64,000 nt of DNA from positions 124,001 through 188,000 of the forward strand of contig NZ_LPUY01000008.1 of assembly GCF_001518015.1 (NCBI RefSeq), given 5' to 3'. Source of the DNA: Tritonibacter horizontis. Lineage in GTDB: Bacteria > Pseudomonadota > Alphaproteobacteria > Rhodobacterales > Rhodobacteraceae. A model generated the notes under the pieces. It saw only the letters and a list, made by a program, of their open reading frames with translations. It was not told the origin of the DNA and searched no databases. Shown piece after piece: positions 44,173-53,504 of the stretch; the first letter of the stretch is position 1; the number at the start of each line of letters is the position of its first letter. Made by a program: the position numbers and the translations under genes.

Positions 44173-44943
44173 ATGGACCTGAACGCAACATTTCATGACC
44201 TTGAGGGGGCTTCTGTTTTCATCACTGGCGGGGGATCCGGTATCGGGGCTGCGCTGACCGAGGGATTCCTGCGGCAGGGGGCCAAGGTGGCCTTTGTCGG
44301 GCGCTCGGATGCCAGCCCATTTGTCGAGCGGATGGCGCGCGAGACTGGAAATCGCCCGCTGTTTATTCGATGCGACATTACCGATGTCACCGGGCTAAAG
44401 GCGGCGATTGCCGAGGCGGCAGAGGCGCATGGCCCCATTGGTGTGCTGGTCAACAACGCTGCCAACGATCAGCGCCATGCCACGCTGGATGTGGACGAAG
44501 AGTTCTGGGATTGGTCGCAGGCGATCAATCTCAAGGCTTACTTTTTTGCCTGCCAGGCCGTGGTTCCGGGAATGCAAAAAATGGGTGGCGGCGCCATCGT
44601 CAACTTTACCTCGATTAGCTACATGATGGGCAATAGCGGATACGCTGCCTACACCACAGCCAATTCAGGCATCAATGGTTTGACCCGCAGTCTTGCCCGA
44701 GAGTTTGGCCCCGACCGGATTCGCGTCAATGCGCTGGCACCGGGATGGGTGCTAACTGAAAAACAACTCGACAAATGGGCCACGCCGGAGGCGCTCGCCG
44801 CGCATCTCGACCGTCAGTGCCTCAAGGATCACCTCGCCCCGCAAGACATCGTCGAATCCACTCTCTTTCTGGCATCCAGAGCGAGCCGAATGATTTCGGG
44901 CCAGGCCATGGTGGTCGACGGCGGAGTGGTGGTGTCGGGATGA
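44173..44943 (+). CDS. SDR sugar dehydrogenase with Asn in place of catalytic Lys
   Basis: Short-chain dehydrogenase of 256 residues, expected to oxidise galactose to galactonolactone with NAD(P)+. The nucleotide site TGGGSGIG lies at 18-25, NNAAN near 94-98, and Ser147 and Tyr160 of the catalytic set are in place (FTSIS and YAAYTTAN). The residue normally Lys in YxxxK is Asn164. The C-terminal end MISGQAMVVDGGVV is typical of sugar dehydrogenases of this group. ATG 44173 has GGGAGAG upstream. The altered residue makes the assigned activity less certain, though position between dehydratase and kinase genes supports it. Confidence 0.8.
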   Translation: MDLNATFHDLEGASVFITGGGSGIGAALTEGFLRQGAKVAFVGRSDASPFVERMARETGNRPLFIRCDITDVTGLKAAIAEAAEAHGPIGVLVNNAANDQRHATLDVDEEFWDWSQAINLKAYFFACQAVVPGMQKMGGGAIVNFTSISYMMGNSGYAAYTTANSGINGLTRSLAREFGPDRIRVNALAPGWVLTEKQLDKWATPEALAAHLDRQCLKDHLAPQDIVESTLFLASRASRMISGQAMVVDGGVVVSG

Positions 44944-45854
44944 CCCAAGAACCACACAGCACGCCAAGCTGGATCGCCGTTGACTGGGGCACGTCGCATC
45001 TTCGCATATGGCCAATGGATGATGATGACCGTCCGTTGTGCAGAATTGACTCTGACAAGGGGATGGGTGTCTTGGCCCCCACGGCCTATGAAGAGACACT
45101 TTTGACCTTGTTAGAGCCGTATATTCAGGGGCGCGAACAATTGGAGGTCATCTGCTGTGGGATGGCAGGATCCCGGCAGGGTTGGGTGGAGGCGCCTTAT
45201 CTGGTGGCCCCATGTGCGCCCCCCTCCGTCGACACAGCGACCCGGGTCGTGACAGCGGACAAGCGGCTCGATGTGCGCATCCTGTCGGGCGTGATGCAGC
45301 ACGCCCCGGCGGATGTGATGCGGGGCGAAGAGACCCAGATCGCCGGTGTTCTCGCCGCAGAGCCGGAGATGGACGGGGTGATTTGCCTTCCGGGCACGCA
45401 TACCAAATGGGTTTCGGTGCGCGCCGGACAGATCACCCATTTTGCGACTTTCCTCACCGGAGAGCTTTTTCAACTGGTGAGCAAGCAATCGGTGTTGCGC
45501 CATTCTGTTGCGACCGAAGGCTGGGACCAAGGCGCATTTGAGGCGGGCTGCCATGCTGCGATCAAGTCGCCGCATGGGATCGCCAATGCGTTGTTCCGAC
45601 TGCGCGCAGAGGCTTTGTTGAGCGATCTGGACCCGATTATCGCCCGCTCGCGGGCTTCGGGCTACCTGCTGGGGCTGGAGATCGAGGATATGCGACGAAA
45701 CTGGCAAGACAAGACCGTGGTGATCGTTGGCGAAAATGAGATTGCCAGAGCATATGCGGTCGCCTTGCAAAGCCAAGGGGCCGAAACGATCGTCGCCGAT
45801 GCCGAAGAGATCACGCTTGCGGGGCTGCGGACCGCTCGGGCGCCAAAGACATAA
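44940..45854 (+). CDS. dgoK: 2-dehydro-3-deoxygalactonokinase
   Basis: Phosphorylates 2-keto-3-deoxygalactonate at C6 with ATP; 304 residues. The N-terminal phosphate-binding motif IAVDWGTSHLRIW, the CCGMAGSRQGW segment and LPGTHTKWV are DgoK-family marks. The start overlaps the SDR stop (ATGA). An in-frame codon at 44775 lies inside the SDR gene. Its presence is the clearest sign that this locus follows the De Ley-Doudoroff route for galactose rather than the Leloir route. Confidence 0.93.
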   Translation: MTQEPHSTPSWIAVDWGTSHLRIWPMDDDDRPLCRIDSDKGMGVLAPTAYEETLLTLLEPYIQGREQLEVICCGMAGSRQGWVEAPYLVAPCAPPSVDTATRVVTADKRLDVRILSGVMQHAPADVMRGEETQIAGVLAAEPEMDGVICLPGTHTKWVSVRAGQITHFATFLTGELFQLVSKQSVLRHSVATEGWDQGAFEAGCHAAIKSPHGIANALFRLRAEALLSDLDPIIARSRASGYLLGLEIEDMRRNWQDKTVVIVGENEIARAYAVALQSQGAETIVADAEEITLAGLRTARAPKT

Positions 45855-45864
45855 GGAACAGAAT

Positions 45865-46470
45865 ATGAGCCGAGAGATTATCGCAATTCTCCGCGGGTTG
45901 CCCCCCGAGGACGCCATAGCGGTTACGAATGGATTGCTGGAGGCGGGGATTACGCGCATCGAGGTGCCGCTGAACTCTCCGCGTCCGTTTGAGAGCATCG
46001 AAAAAATGATCCTGCACGCCTCGGACCAGGCGCTGATCGGGGCGGGGACGGTGCTTGATACCGTCGCTGTGCAACGGCTTAAGGATATTGGCGCTCAGAT
46101 GGTGGTCTCTCCGGACTGCAATCCGGATGTGATCGCGGCGACCAAGGCGGCCGGCATGTTGTCCTACCCCGGCGTGTTGACCCCGACCGAAGCCTTTTCC
46201 GCTCTGCGCGCCGGTGCGGATGGGCTCAAGTTCTTTCCGGCGTTCAAATTGGCTGTCGACGGATTTACCGCGCTCAAGGCCGTGTTGCCTCAGGACACCA
46301 AGACCTATGCCGTTGGCGGTGTCGGACCCGGCAATTTCGCGGAATGGAAGGCGGCGGGCATCACCGGGTTCGGGATTGGCACGTCGCTTTATAAACCGGG
46401 ACAAAGCGCCAAAGAGGTCGCGGCCAATGCACGGGCGCTGGTCAAAGCTTATGACGAGGTCGCATTGTGA
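45865..46470 (+). CDS. dgoA: 2-dehydro-3-deoxy-6-phosphogalactonate aldolase
   Basis: Class I KDPG/KDPGal-type aldolase of 201 residues that splits 2-keto-3-deoxy-6-phosphogalactonate into pyruvate and glyceraldehyde-3-phosphate. Seen: the catalytic Glu region ITRIEVPLNSP, the SYPGVLTPTEA loop, the Schiff-base Lys in GLKFFPA, and GGVGPGNFAEW phosphate loop. AAGGA precedes the ATG. The stop overlaps the lactonase GTG (GTGA). Confidence 0.93.
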   Translation: MSREIIAILRGLPPEDAIAVTNGLLEAGITRIEVPLNSPRPFESIEKMILHASDQALIGAGTVLDTVAVQRLKDIGAQMVVSPDCNPDVIAATKAAGMLSYPGVLTPTEAFSALRAGADGLKFFPAFKLAVDGFTALKAVLPQDTKTYAVGGVGPGNFAEWKAAGITGFGIGTSLYKPGQSAKEVAANARALVKAYDEVAL

Positions 46471-47312
46471 CTGTGGAAATTTTCAGCTCCGTTCCCTGTA
46501 AACTCGGTGAAGGTCCGCTGTGGCATCCTGTGCGCAATCAGCTGTTCTGGTTCGATATTCTCGGCCAAAAAATGATTTCCAAGGAGGGTGACGCAGAACG
46601 CACCTGGCAGTTTGACGAATGTCACTCTGCGGCGGGTTGGGTGGATCGGGACACGCTCCTGCTGGCCAGCGAAACCGGGCTTTGGCAGTTTGATCTGCTG
46701 ACCGAAAAGCGTACTCTTTTGTGCCCGCTGGAAGCGGACAATCCGACAACACGGTCCAACGATGGCAGAGCCGACCCTTGGGGCGGGTTCTGGATCGGTA
46801 CGATGGGGTTCAATGCGGACCCCAAGGCCGGCGCGATTTATCGGTTCTATCGCGGTGAACTACGTCAACTTGTGCCCGATGTGACCATTTCCAATGCGAT
46901 CTGTTTCGCGCCGGACCGGAGCTGTGCCTATTATGTCGATACAGAGGTCGGGCGCATCATGCGGCAATCTCTGGCGGCGGAGGATGGCTGGCCCGAGGGC
47001 GATCCGACTGTTTTCCTGGACCTGAGTGCAGAGGATTTCGGCGTGGATGGCGCTGTTGTGGATCGTCACGGAAATCTCTGGAATGCTCAGTGGGGGGCAG
47101 GGCGCGTGGTCTGTTACGACCCTAATGGTGCCGTATTAGAGACGATTTCCCTGCCGACGCCCCAAACGACATGCCCCGCATTCGGCGGTACGACCCTTTC
47201 GACGCTATACATTACGTCGGCCGCTGACGGTATCGACGTAGCGCCCGCCGGATGCACCTTCGTCGTTACCACCGGCGCCTCTGGCCAACCCGAACACCCA
47301 GTGATCCTGTGA
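46467..47312 (+). CDS. SMP-30/gluconolactonase-family lactonase
   Basis: Sugar lactonase of 281 residues with a six-bladed propeller fold. The metal ligands appear as Glu15 (KLGEGPLWHP), Asn143 (ISNAIC) and Asp194 (FGVDGAVVD); the substrate loop SNDGRADPWGGFWIGTMG is also typical. It should open galactonolactone made by the SDR to galactonate, the dehydratase substrate. It starts with GTG overlapping the aldolase stop and lies eight bases before the GH42 gene. Confidence 0.9.
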   Translation: MTVEIFSSVPCKLGEGPLWHPVRNQLFWFDILGQKMISKEGDAERTWQFDECHSAAGWVDRDTLLLASETGLWQFDLLTEKRTLLCPLEADNPTTRSNDGRADPWGGFWIGTMGFNADPKAGAIYRFYRGELRQLVPDVTISNAICFAPDRSCAYYVDTEVGRIMRQSLAAEDGWPEGDPTVFLDLSAEDFGVDGAVVDRHGNLWNAQWGAGRVVCYDPNGAVLETISLPTPQTTCPAFGGTTLSTLYITSAADGIDVAPAGCTFVVTTGASGQPEHPVIL

Positions 47313-47319
47313 GATTTTG

Positions 47320-49227
47320 ATGAAACGTACCCTTGGAACCTGCTACTACCCGGAACATTGGTCGACCGACATCTGGGAAAGCGATGCCACGCGCATGGCG
47401 GAGGCCGGATTGACCTGGGTGCGGATCGGTGAGTTCTCTTGGTCGCGACTGGAGCCGACTCCGGGGCAGTTGTGCTGGAACTGGCTCGACCAGGCGATCG
47501 AGGTTCTGGGCAGCAGGGGCCTGAAGGTTGTTCTGGGAACGCCAACTGCGACCCCGCCGCGCTGGATGGCGGAGCGTCATCCGGATATGTTTGCCGTTAA
47601 TCAATTTGGTCAAAAACGCGGCTTTGGGTCGCGGCGGCACTATTGCTTCAGCCATGAAGGGTATTTTGCGGAAAGCCAGCGGATCACGCGGCTGATGGCA
47701 GAGCGCTACGGGGCCAATCCGCATGTTGCCGCGTGGCAGACAGATAATGAATATGGCTGCCATGATACGGTGATCAGCTATTCAGATGCAGCTGGTCGGG
47801 CATTTCAATCGTGGTTGCGCACGGCCTTTGACGACGACATCGAGGCCCTGAATGCCGCTTGGGGCAATGTGTTCTGGTCGATGGAGTATCGGGATTTTAC
47901 CGAAATCGGTCTGCCCAACCTCACGGTGACAGAACCGAACCCAGCGCATGTTCTTGCGTTCAAAAGGTTCAGTTCGGACCAGGTGATTGCGTTCAATCGG
48001 GCCCAGGTCGAGATCATCAAGGAACACTCTGCCGCGCCGATTTCGCATAATTTCATGGGTCGCGTGACGGATTTCGACCATTTCAAGCTCGGTGCGGATT
48101 TGGAAATTTCCACCTGGGACAGCTACCCGCTTGGGTTTCTGGAGGATCGGGCGGGCGCGAGCGCGGCGGAGCAACGTGCCTTTTCCCAGCAAGGGGACCC
48201 GGATTTTCAGGCCCTGCATCACGATCTGTACCGCGCGGTCGGGCGTGGCCGCTGGTGGGTGATGGAGCAACAGCCCGGGCCTGTGAATTGGGCGCCGTAC
48301 AATCCGTCGCCGTTGCCGGGAATGGTTCGGCTCTGGACCTGGGAGGCCTTTGCCCACGGGGCCGAGGCCGTGTGTTATTTTCGCTGGCGTCAGGCCCCCT
48401 TTGCGCAGGAGCAGATGCATGCGGGCATGGTGCGACCGGATCACAAGGACGCGCCTGCGATCATCGAAGCCCGCCAGGTGGCCGAAGAGCTTCGGGATGC
48501 ACCGGATTTGCAACCGTCCCAAGCACCTGTCGCGATCCTCTTTGACTATGATGCCGATTGGGCTTGGTCGACCCAACCTCATGGCGCAGGGTTGAGCTAT
48601 TTTGGTCTGATCCTTGATCACTACAAGGCGCTGCGCCGTCTTGGTGTGACGATTGATATCCTGCCGGCAGAAACGCGGGATTTCTCGGGCTATCGTTTGA
48701 TCCTTGCACCCGGCCTGATGCATATGCCGCAAGACTTGAAACAGGCCTTGTCAGAGAGTGACGCGGAGATCCTGGTGGGTCCGCGCAGCGGTGCGCGCGA
48801 TGCGCATTTCAATATCCCGACCTCACCGCTACCGCCGGACCTGCCTGGTCTGGATGTAACCGTCGCGCGGGTCGAAAGCCTGCGGCCCGATCTACCGCGG
48901 CCTTTGGCAGGGGGCGGCGCCGTCATGCACTATGTCGAGGAATTGGAAGGTTCTGCGGTGCCGCTGCTGCAAACCGATTCCGGTGCTGCGGTTGCGGTGC
49001 GTGATGGGAGTATGACCTATTGCGGGGCGTGGCTCGACCCGGTTGGAATGGATCGGTTGCTAAAAGTCCTTGGCCAAGCGGCGGGTCTGGAGATGCGTGA
49101 TTTGCCGGTCGGCGTGCGCACCCGCCGCACTGCAACGGAGGAGTTCTGGTTCAACCACAATGCCACGCCTGTCGAGACGGAGGTTGGCCTTTTGCCGGCT
49201 GCGGGTGTCTTGCGTCGCCCGCGCTGA
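47320..49227 (+). CDS. Beta-galactosidase, GH42
   Basis: Glycoside hydrolase family 42 enzyme of 635 residues that cuts beta-galactosides, in the cytosol (no signal peptide). The catalytic barrel has the acid/base Glu144 in WQTDNEYG and the nucleophile Glu316 in WWVMEQQPG; a trimerisation domain (VAILFDYDADWAW) and a small C-terminal domain follow. The Cys cluster that binds zinc in some GH42 enzymes is only partly present (Cys109, Cys147). Last gene of the galactoside operon, ending six bases from the convergent radC. The TTG three bases before the ATG is a less likely start. Confidence 0.92.
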   Translation: MKRTLGTCYYPEHWSTDIWESDATRMAEAGLTWVRIGEFSWSRLEPTPGQLCWNWLDQAIEVLGSRGLKVVLGTPTATPPRWMAERHPDMFAVNQFGQKRGFGSRRHYCFSHEGYFAESQRITRLMAERYGANPHVAAWQTDNEYGCHDTVISYSDAAGRAFQSWLRTAFDDDIEALNAAWGNVFWSMEYRDFTEIGLPNLTVTEPNPAHVLAFKRFSSDQVIAFNRAQVEIIKEHSAAPISHNFMGRVTDFDHFKLGADLEISTWDSYPLGFLEDRAGASAAEQRAFSQQGDPDFQALHHDLYRAVGRGRWWVMEQQPGPVNWAPYNPSPLPGMVRLWTWEAFAHGAEAVCYFRWRQAPFAQEQMHAGMVRPDHKDAPAIIEARQVAEELRDAPDLQPSQAPVAILFDYDADWAWSTQPHGAGLSYFGLILDHYKALRRLGVTIDILPAETRDFSGYRLILAPGLMHMPQDLKQALSESDAEILVGPRSGARDAHFNIPTSPLPPDLPGLDVTVARVESLRPDLPRPLAGGGAVMHYVEELEGSAVPLLQTDSGAAVAVRDGSMTYCGAWLDPVGMDRLLKVLGQAAGLEMRDLPVGVRTRRTATEEFWFNHNATPVETEVGLLPAAGVLRRPR

Positions 49228-49233
49228 GGCCGG

Positions 49234-49968
49234 TTACAAAAGACCTTCGGACCGAAAGGATAGCTCGTCTGACGCGCCGATAATCAAATGATCGTGCAGC
49301 ACAATGCCAAGCGCCTCCAGGGCGGCGTCCACTTTTCGGGTCATGGAGATATCCGCTTGCGACGGTGTTGGGTCGCCAGAGGGGTGATTGTGGACCAGGA
49401 TCAGCGCGCTGGCGTTCAGTTCCAAGGCACGTTTGGCAACTTCTCTCGGGTATACCGGTACGTGATCGACGGTTCCACGCCCCTGTTCCTCATCCGCCAC
49501 AAGGACATTTTTGCGGTCGAGGTAGAGCACGCGAAACTGCTCTGTTTCCCTATGCGCCATTGCGGTGTGGCAATAGTCCAGAAGGGCATCCCAGCTGGCA
49601 ATCACCTGACGCTGCATGACGCGGGAGCGGGCCATGCGCTGGGCAGCGGCCTCGAGGATTTTCAGGTCGCAAATCACTGCCGTCGCAACGCCCGACACAC
49701 GCGCCAGACGTTCAGGTGGCGCGCTGATAACGCGATTTAGATCGCCAAACTGGTTTAGCAGAAGTCGGGCGAGCGGTTTGACATCTTTGCGCGGGATCGA
49801 GCGAAACAGGATAAGCTCGAGCAGCTCGTAGTCAGGCATCGCCGCTGCGCCGCCGCTCATGAAACGGTCGCGCAGACGGGCGCGATGGTCCTTGATATAG
49901 GAGGGCAGACGCCCTTGCGGGACTGGAGCCGCAGGGGCCTCGTCACTGTCGTCAAACAGCGATCGCAT
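49234..49968 (-). CDS. radC: RadC-family JAB-domain protein
   Basis: RadC-like protein of 244 residues with an N-terminal helix-hairpin-helix-like part (LPDYELLE-type: MPDYELLELILFRSIP) and a C-terminal JAB/MPN metallo-domain with HNHPSGDPTPSQAD. The name RadC implies DNA repair, but that role is doubtful in E. coli, and the true activity is unknown. ATG 49968 is chosen because GAGGA lies just upstream; a further in-frame ATG at 49998 without a ribosome site would add ten residues. It is convergent with the GH42 gene. Confidence 0.88.
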   Translation of the reverse strand: MRSLFDDSDEAPAAPVPQGRLPSYIKDHRARLRDRFMSGGAAAMPDYELLELILFRSIPRKDVKPLARLLLNQFGDLNRVISAPPERLARVSGVATAVICDLKILEAAAQRMARSRVMQRQVIASWDALLDYCHTAMAHRETEQFRVLYLDRKNVLVADEEQGRGTVDHVPVYPREVAKRALELNASALILVHNHPSGDPTPSQADISMTRKVDAALEALGIVLHDHLIIGASDELSFRSEGLL

Positions 49969-50072
49969 GTGTTCCTCGAAATGACCCGATTTTCCCATGG
50001 GTCCATGGTGGCTTCACCTTGGTTAGCGAGTCGTTAACCGGTCGGCTGTGAAGCGTGAAGCTAGAAAAAAGA

Positions 50073-50094
50073 AAAACGCCCCGTGGGGCGTTTT
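50073..50094 (-). terminator. Intrinsic terminator of dnaJ
   Basis: AAAACGCCCC and GGGGCGTTTT form a ten-base stem with a two-base loop; on the minus strand it runs into TTTTTCTTTTTT. It serves the dnaKJ transcript. Confidence 0.85.
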
Positions 50095-50103
50095 ACAGGG
50101 GGA

Positions 50104-50127
50104 GCCGGGCCAGAAGGCTGGCCCGGC
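50104..50127 (-). other. Second hairpin just after dnaJ
   Basis: GCCGGGCCAG (50104-50113) pairs perfectly with CTGGCCCGGC (50118-50127) around a four-base loop, between the dnaJ stop and the terminator. There is no T-run, so it probably protects or slows decay of the mRNA end. Confidence 0.55.
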
Positions 50128-50135
50128 CAATTGGT

Positions 50136-51293
50136 TCAGCCCTTCATTCCGTCCCAAAAGCTTTTGACGGAGGAAAAGAAGCTGCGGCTTTCTGGGTTGT
50201 TGTTCTCTTCCGAGAGATCATCGAATTCGCGCAGGATTTCTTTCTGGCGGGCGGTCAGACTTACCGGGGTTTCGACGGCCAGTTCGATGAACATATCGCC
50301 GACACCGCCGCCACGCAGGGCGGGCATGCCTTTGCCGCGCAGCCGCATCTGGCGACCGGACTGGCTGCCTTCGGGAATCTGGACACGACCGCGCCCGCCA
50401 TCAATGGTCGGAACCTCGATGGCCCCCCCAAGCGCGGCCTTTGCCATCGAAACCGGAACCCTGCAATGCAGGTCATTGCCTTCCCGTTCGAACAACTCGT
50501 GGCGCGCGACCTCGATGAAGATATAGAGATCGCCCGGAGGGCCACCACGCAATCCAGCCTCGCCTTCGCCAGCGAGGCGAATCCGGGTGCCGGTTTCGAC
50601 GCCGGCCGGGATATTGACCGATAGCGAGCGATCCTTTTCCACGCGACCATGACCATGACATGTCTTGCACGGGTTCTTGATCATCTGACCAAGTCCGGAA
50701 CAGGTCGGGCAGGTGCGTTCAACGGTAAAGAACCCCTGCTGCGCACGCACTTTTCCCATGCCGGAACATGTGGGGCAGGTGGCAGGCTCTGCGCCTCCTT
50801 CGGCGCCGGTCCCCTCGCATGAGGAACAGCTGACCGACGTCGGGACATTCACCGTCTTGTGCAGACCGGAGAAGGCTTCTTCGAGAGAGAGACGCAGGTT
50901 GTAGCGCAGGTCTGCACCACGCGACGCGCGCTGACGGGCATTGCCGCGACCGCCGCCGCCCATGAAATCTCCGAACAGGTCGTCGAAGACATCAGAGAAC
51001 GCGGAGGAGAAATCGCCGCCCGGATGTCCTGCTCCGGGGCGACCACCGCCGCCACCGCCGGTGCCGTTTTCGAACGCCGCATGACCATAGCGGTCGTAGG
51101 CGGCCTTGCGTTCCGGATCCTTCAGGATGTCGTAGGCCTCATTGGCCTCCTTGAATTGCGCTTCAGCATCCGGATTGTCCGAGTTTCGGTCCGGGTGCAG
51201 TTCCTTGGCTTTCGTGCGAAAGCCCTTTTTGATTTCGTCGGCGCTGGCTCCTTTGGAGACTCCAAGCACCTCGTAGTAATCACGTTTTGACAT
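50136..51293 (-). CDS. dnaJ: Chaperone DnaJ
   Basis: Hsp40 co-chaperone that delivers substrates to DnaK and stimulates its ATPase; 385 residues. J domain residues 1-70 with His33-Pro34-Asp35, a Gly-rich linker with a [11 protein letters not shown] run, four CxxCxGxG zinc repeats ([32 protein letters not shown]), and C-terminal substrate-binding domains are all complete. It lies 77 bases downstream of dnaK with an RNA hairpin between, and a clear terminator follows. Confidence 0.97.
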   Translation of the reverse strand: MSKRDYYEVLGVSKGASADEIKKGFRTKAKELHPDRNSDNPDAEAQFKEANEAYDILKDPERKAAYDRYGHAAFENGTGGGGGGRPGAGHPGGDFSSAFSDVFDDLFGDFMGGGGRGNARQRASRGADLRYNLRLSLEEAFSGLHKTVNVPTSVSCSSCEGTGAEGGAEPATCPTCSGMGKVRAQQGFFTVERTCPTCSGLGQMIKNPCKTCHGHGRVEKDRSLSVNIPAGVETGTRIRLAGEGEAGLRGGPPGDLYIFIEVARHELFEREGNDLHCRVPVSMAKAALGGAIEVPTIDGGRGRVQIPEGSQSGRQMRLRGKGMPALRGGGVGDMFIELAVETPVSLTARQKEILREFDDLSEENNNPESRSFFSSVKSFWDGMKG

Positions 51294-51324
51294 CGGAAAA
51301 TCCCTTCTGCCTCAACGAAAGAGA

Positions 51325-51347
51325 GCCGGTCCGGGGTACGGACCGGC
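51325..51347 (-). other. Hairpin between dnaK and dnaJ
   Basis: GCCGGTCCG (51325-51333) and CGGACCGGC (51339-51347) form a nine-base perfect stem with a five-base loop. On the minus strand it is followed by CTCTCTTTCG, so partial termination or mRNA processing between the two genes is possible. Confidence 0.55.
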
Positions 51348-51370
51348 CCACCTTTGGCCAAGGTGCACCC

Positions 51371-53296
51371 TTAGCGCTTGTTGTCGTCCAGATCCTCGAA
51401 TTCGGCATCAACGATATCATCGTCTGCACCATTCGCGGCGGAGTCGTCAGCGGCTGCGGGTTCTTCCGCGTCGCCTTCTTCGGCCTGGGCTTTGTAGATC
51501 GCCTCACCCAGACGCATGGCCACTTCGGTCACGTTCTGAATACCGGATTTGATCTTTTCGGCACTGGCCTTGTCGCTCTCAAGGTCATCCTTCAGCGCAG
51601 CAACAGCAAGTTCGATCGCCTCAACCGTGGTCGGATCCACCTTGTCGCCATGCTCCTCGACAGATTTTTCTGTCGAGTGGATAAGGCTCTCGGCCTGGTT
51701 GCGGGCTTCGATCAGCTCGCGGCGTTCCTTATCCGCTTCGGCGTTGTCTTCGGCGTCCTTGACCATCTTTTCGATGTCTTCGTCGGACAGACCGCCAGAG
51801 GCCTGGATCGTGATCTTCTGCTCTTTGCCGGTGCCTTTGTCCTTGGCGGACACGGACACGATCCCGTTTGCGTCGATGTCGAAGGTGACTTCGATCTGTG
51901 GCATGCCGCGTGGGGCCGGCGGGATGTCCTCGAGGTTGAACTGGCCGAGCATCTTGTTGTCGGCCGCCATTTCGCGTTCACCCTGGAAGCAGCGGATTGT
52001 CACGGCGCTCTGGTGATCCTCGGCGGTGGAGAAGACCTGCGACTTCTTCGTCGGAATCGTGGTGTTGCGGTCGATCAGGCGGGTGAACACGCCGCCGAGG
52101 GTCTCAATGCCCAGGGACAGCGGGGTCACGTCCAGAAGAACCACATCCTTCACGTCGCCTTGCAGAACGCCGGCCTGAATGGCGGCACCCATGGCAACCA
52201 CTTCGTCCGGGTTCACACCCTTGTGCGGTTCCTTGCCAAAGAACTTTGTCACCTCTTCGATGACTTTCGGCATCCGGGTCATACCACCGACCAGAACGAC
52301 CTCGTCAATGTCGGACGCGGACAGGCCGGCGTCTTTCAGGGCGGCCGCGCAGGGCTTCATGGAGTTCTTGATCAGGTCGCCGACCAGGTTTTCCAGCTTG
52401 GCGCGGGTCAGCTTCATCACCATGTGAAGCGGCTGGCCGGTGCTGGGGTCCATCGAGATGAACGGCTGGTTGATTTCTGTCTGGCTGGAGGAGGACAGTT
52501 CGATCTTGGCTTTTTCGGCAGCTTCCTTGAGACGCTGCAGCGCCATCTTGTCTTTTGTCAGATCGACGCCGTGGCTCTTTTTAAACTCATCCGCGAGGTA
52601 GTTCACGATCCGCATGTCAAAATCTTCACCGCCGAGGAACGTGTCGCCGTTGGTGGATTTGACTTCGAACAGGCCATCGTCGATTTCGAGGATGGTGACG
52701 TCGAATGTACCGCCGCCGAGGTCATAGACCGCGATGGTTTGCGTGTCTGCCTTGTCGAGGCCGTAGGCCAGCGCAGCCGCGGTCGGTTCGTTGATGATCC
52801 GCAGCACCTCGAGACCGGCGATCTTGCCCGCGTCCTTGGTGGCCTGACGCTGGGCGTCGTTGAAATAGGCCGGAACGGTGATGACCGCTTGGGTCACATC
52901 TTCGCCGAGGTAGCTTTCGGCGGTTTCCTTCATCTTGCCGAGGATGAAGGCGGAAATTTGGGAGGGAGAGTACTTGTCACTCTTGGCTTCCACCCAGGCA
53001 TCGCCATTGCCGCCGTCAATCACGTTGAACGGCAGGTTTTTCTTGTCCTTGGCGAGGTCACTGTCATCAAACCGGCGACCGATGAGGCGCTTGACACCAA
53101 AAATGGTATTGTCCGGGTTGGTCACGGCCTGACGTTTGGCAGGCTGGCCAACAAGGCGCTCTTCATCGGTGAAGGCGACGATGGAGGGGGTGGTGCGTGC
53201 ACCTTCCGCGTTCTCGATAACGCGGGGTTGCGAGCCGTCCATGATGGCTACGCAGGAGTTGGTTGTACCGAGGTCGATCCCGATCACTTTGCTCAT
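51371..53296 (-). CDS. dnaK: Chaperone DnaK
   Basis: Hsp70 chaperone of 641 residues. The ATPase domain begins [12 protein letters not shown], with [15 protein letters not shown] and [11 protein letters not shown]; the substrate domain has the [18 protein letters not shown] stretch, and the C-terminus ends in an acidic DAEFEDLDD motif. The promoter upstream matches the heat-shock sigma RpoH pattern. First gene of the dnaK-dnaJ unit. Confidence 0.98.
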   Translation of the reverse strand: MSKVIGIDLGTTNSCVAIMDGSQPRVIENAEGARTTPSIVAFTDEERLVGQPAKRQAVTNPDNTIFGVKRLIGRRFDDSDLAKDKKNLPFNVIDGGNGDAWVEAKSDKYSPSQISAFILGKMKETAESYLGEDVTQAVITVPAYFNDAQRQATKDAGKIAGLEVLRIINEPTAAALAYGLDKADTQTIAVYDLGGGTFDVTILEIDDGLFEVKSTNGDTFLGGEDFDMRIVNYLADEFKKSHGVDLTKDKMALQRLKEAAEKAKIELSSSSQTEINQPFISMDPSTGQPLHMVMKLTRAKLENLVGDLIKNSMKPCAAALKDAGLSASDIDEVVLVGGMTRMPKVIEEVTKFFGKEPHKGVNPDEVVAMGAAIQAGVLQGDVKDVVLLDVTPLSLGIETLGGVFTRLIDRNTTIPTKKSQVFSTAEDHQSAVTIRCFQGEREMAADNKMLGQFNLEDIPPAPRGMPQIEVTFDIDANGIVSVSAKDKGTGKEQKITIQASGGLSDEDIEKMVKDAEDNAEADKERRELIEARNQAESLIHSTEKSVEEHGDKVDPTTVEAIELAVAALKDDLESDKASAEKIKSGIQNVTEVAMRLGEAIYKAQAEEGDAEEPAAADDSAANGADDDIVDAEFEDLDDNKR

Positions 53297-53409
53297 TGTG
53301 TTCGATCCCTTTTACTTCACAAGGCGATTACCCGAAGCCAGAACCCGTTTTGGCATTCCGGCCCCGATTCAGCTGCGGTAGGGTATCAACCCGAACCGCT
53401 TCTCGGCGT

Positions 53410-53437
53410 ATATAGGGAGCGAAAATGACCCCTGCAA
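53410..53437 (-). promoter_or_regulatory. RpoH-type (heat-shock) promoter of dnaK
   Basis: On the minus strand TTG (53437-53435) and CCTATAT (53416-53410) are 18 bases apart, matching the alphaproteobacterial RpoH pattern TTG-N17/18-CYTATNT. Transcription would begin near 53403, giving a leader of about 105 bases. Confidence 0.6.
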
Positions 53438-53504
53438 CCGCGCGATTGCCCCGCTACAGGCAAATATGGACGCTTTTGCGATAAACGGAGTTAAGATTAG
53501 GCTA

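Noticed and set aside
51287-53428. Long plus-strand open frame (713 codons) opposite dnaK
   Set aside because: Antisense of dnaK with low-complexity Val/Phe/Gly/His-rich translation and no ribosome site; dnaK is unambiguous.
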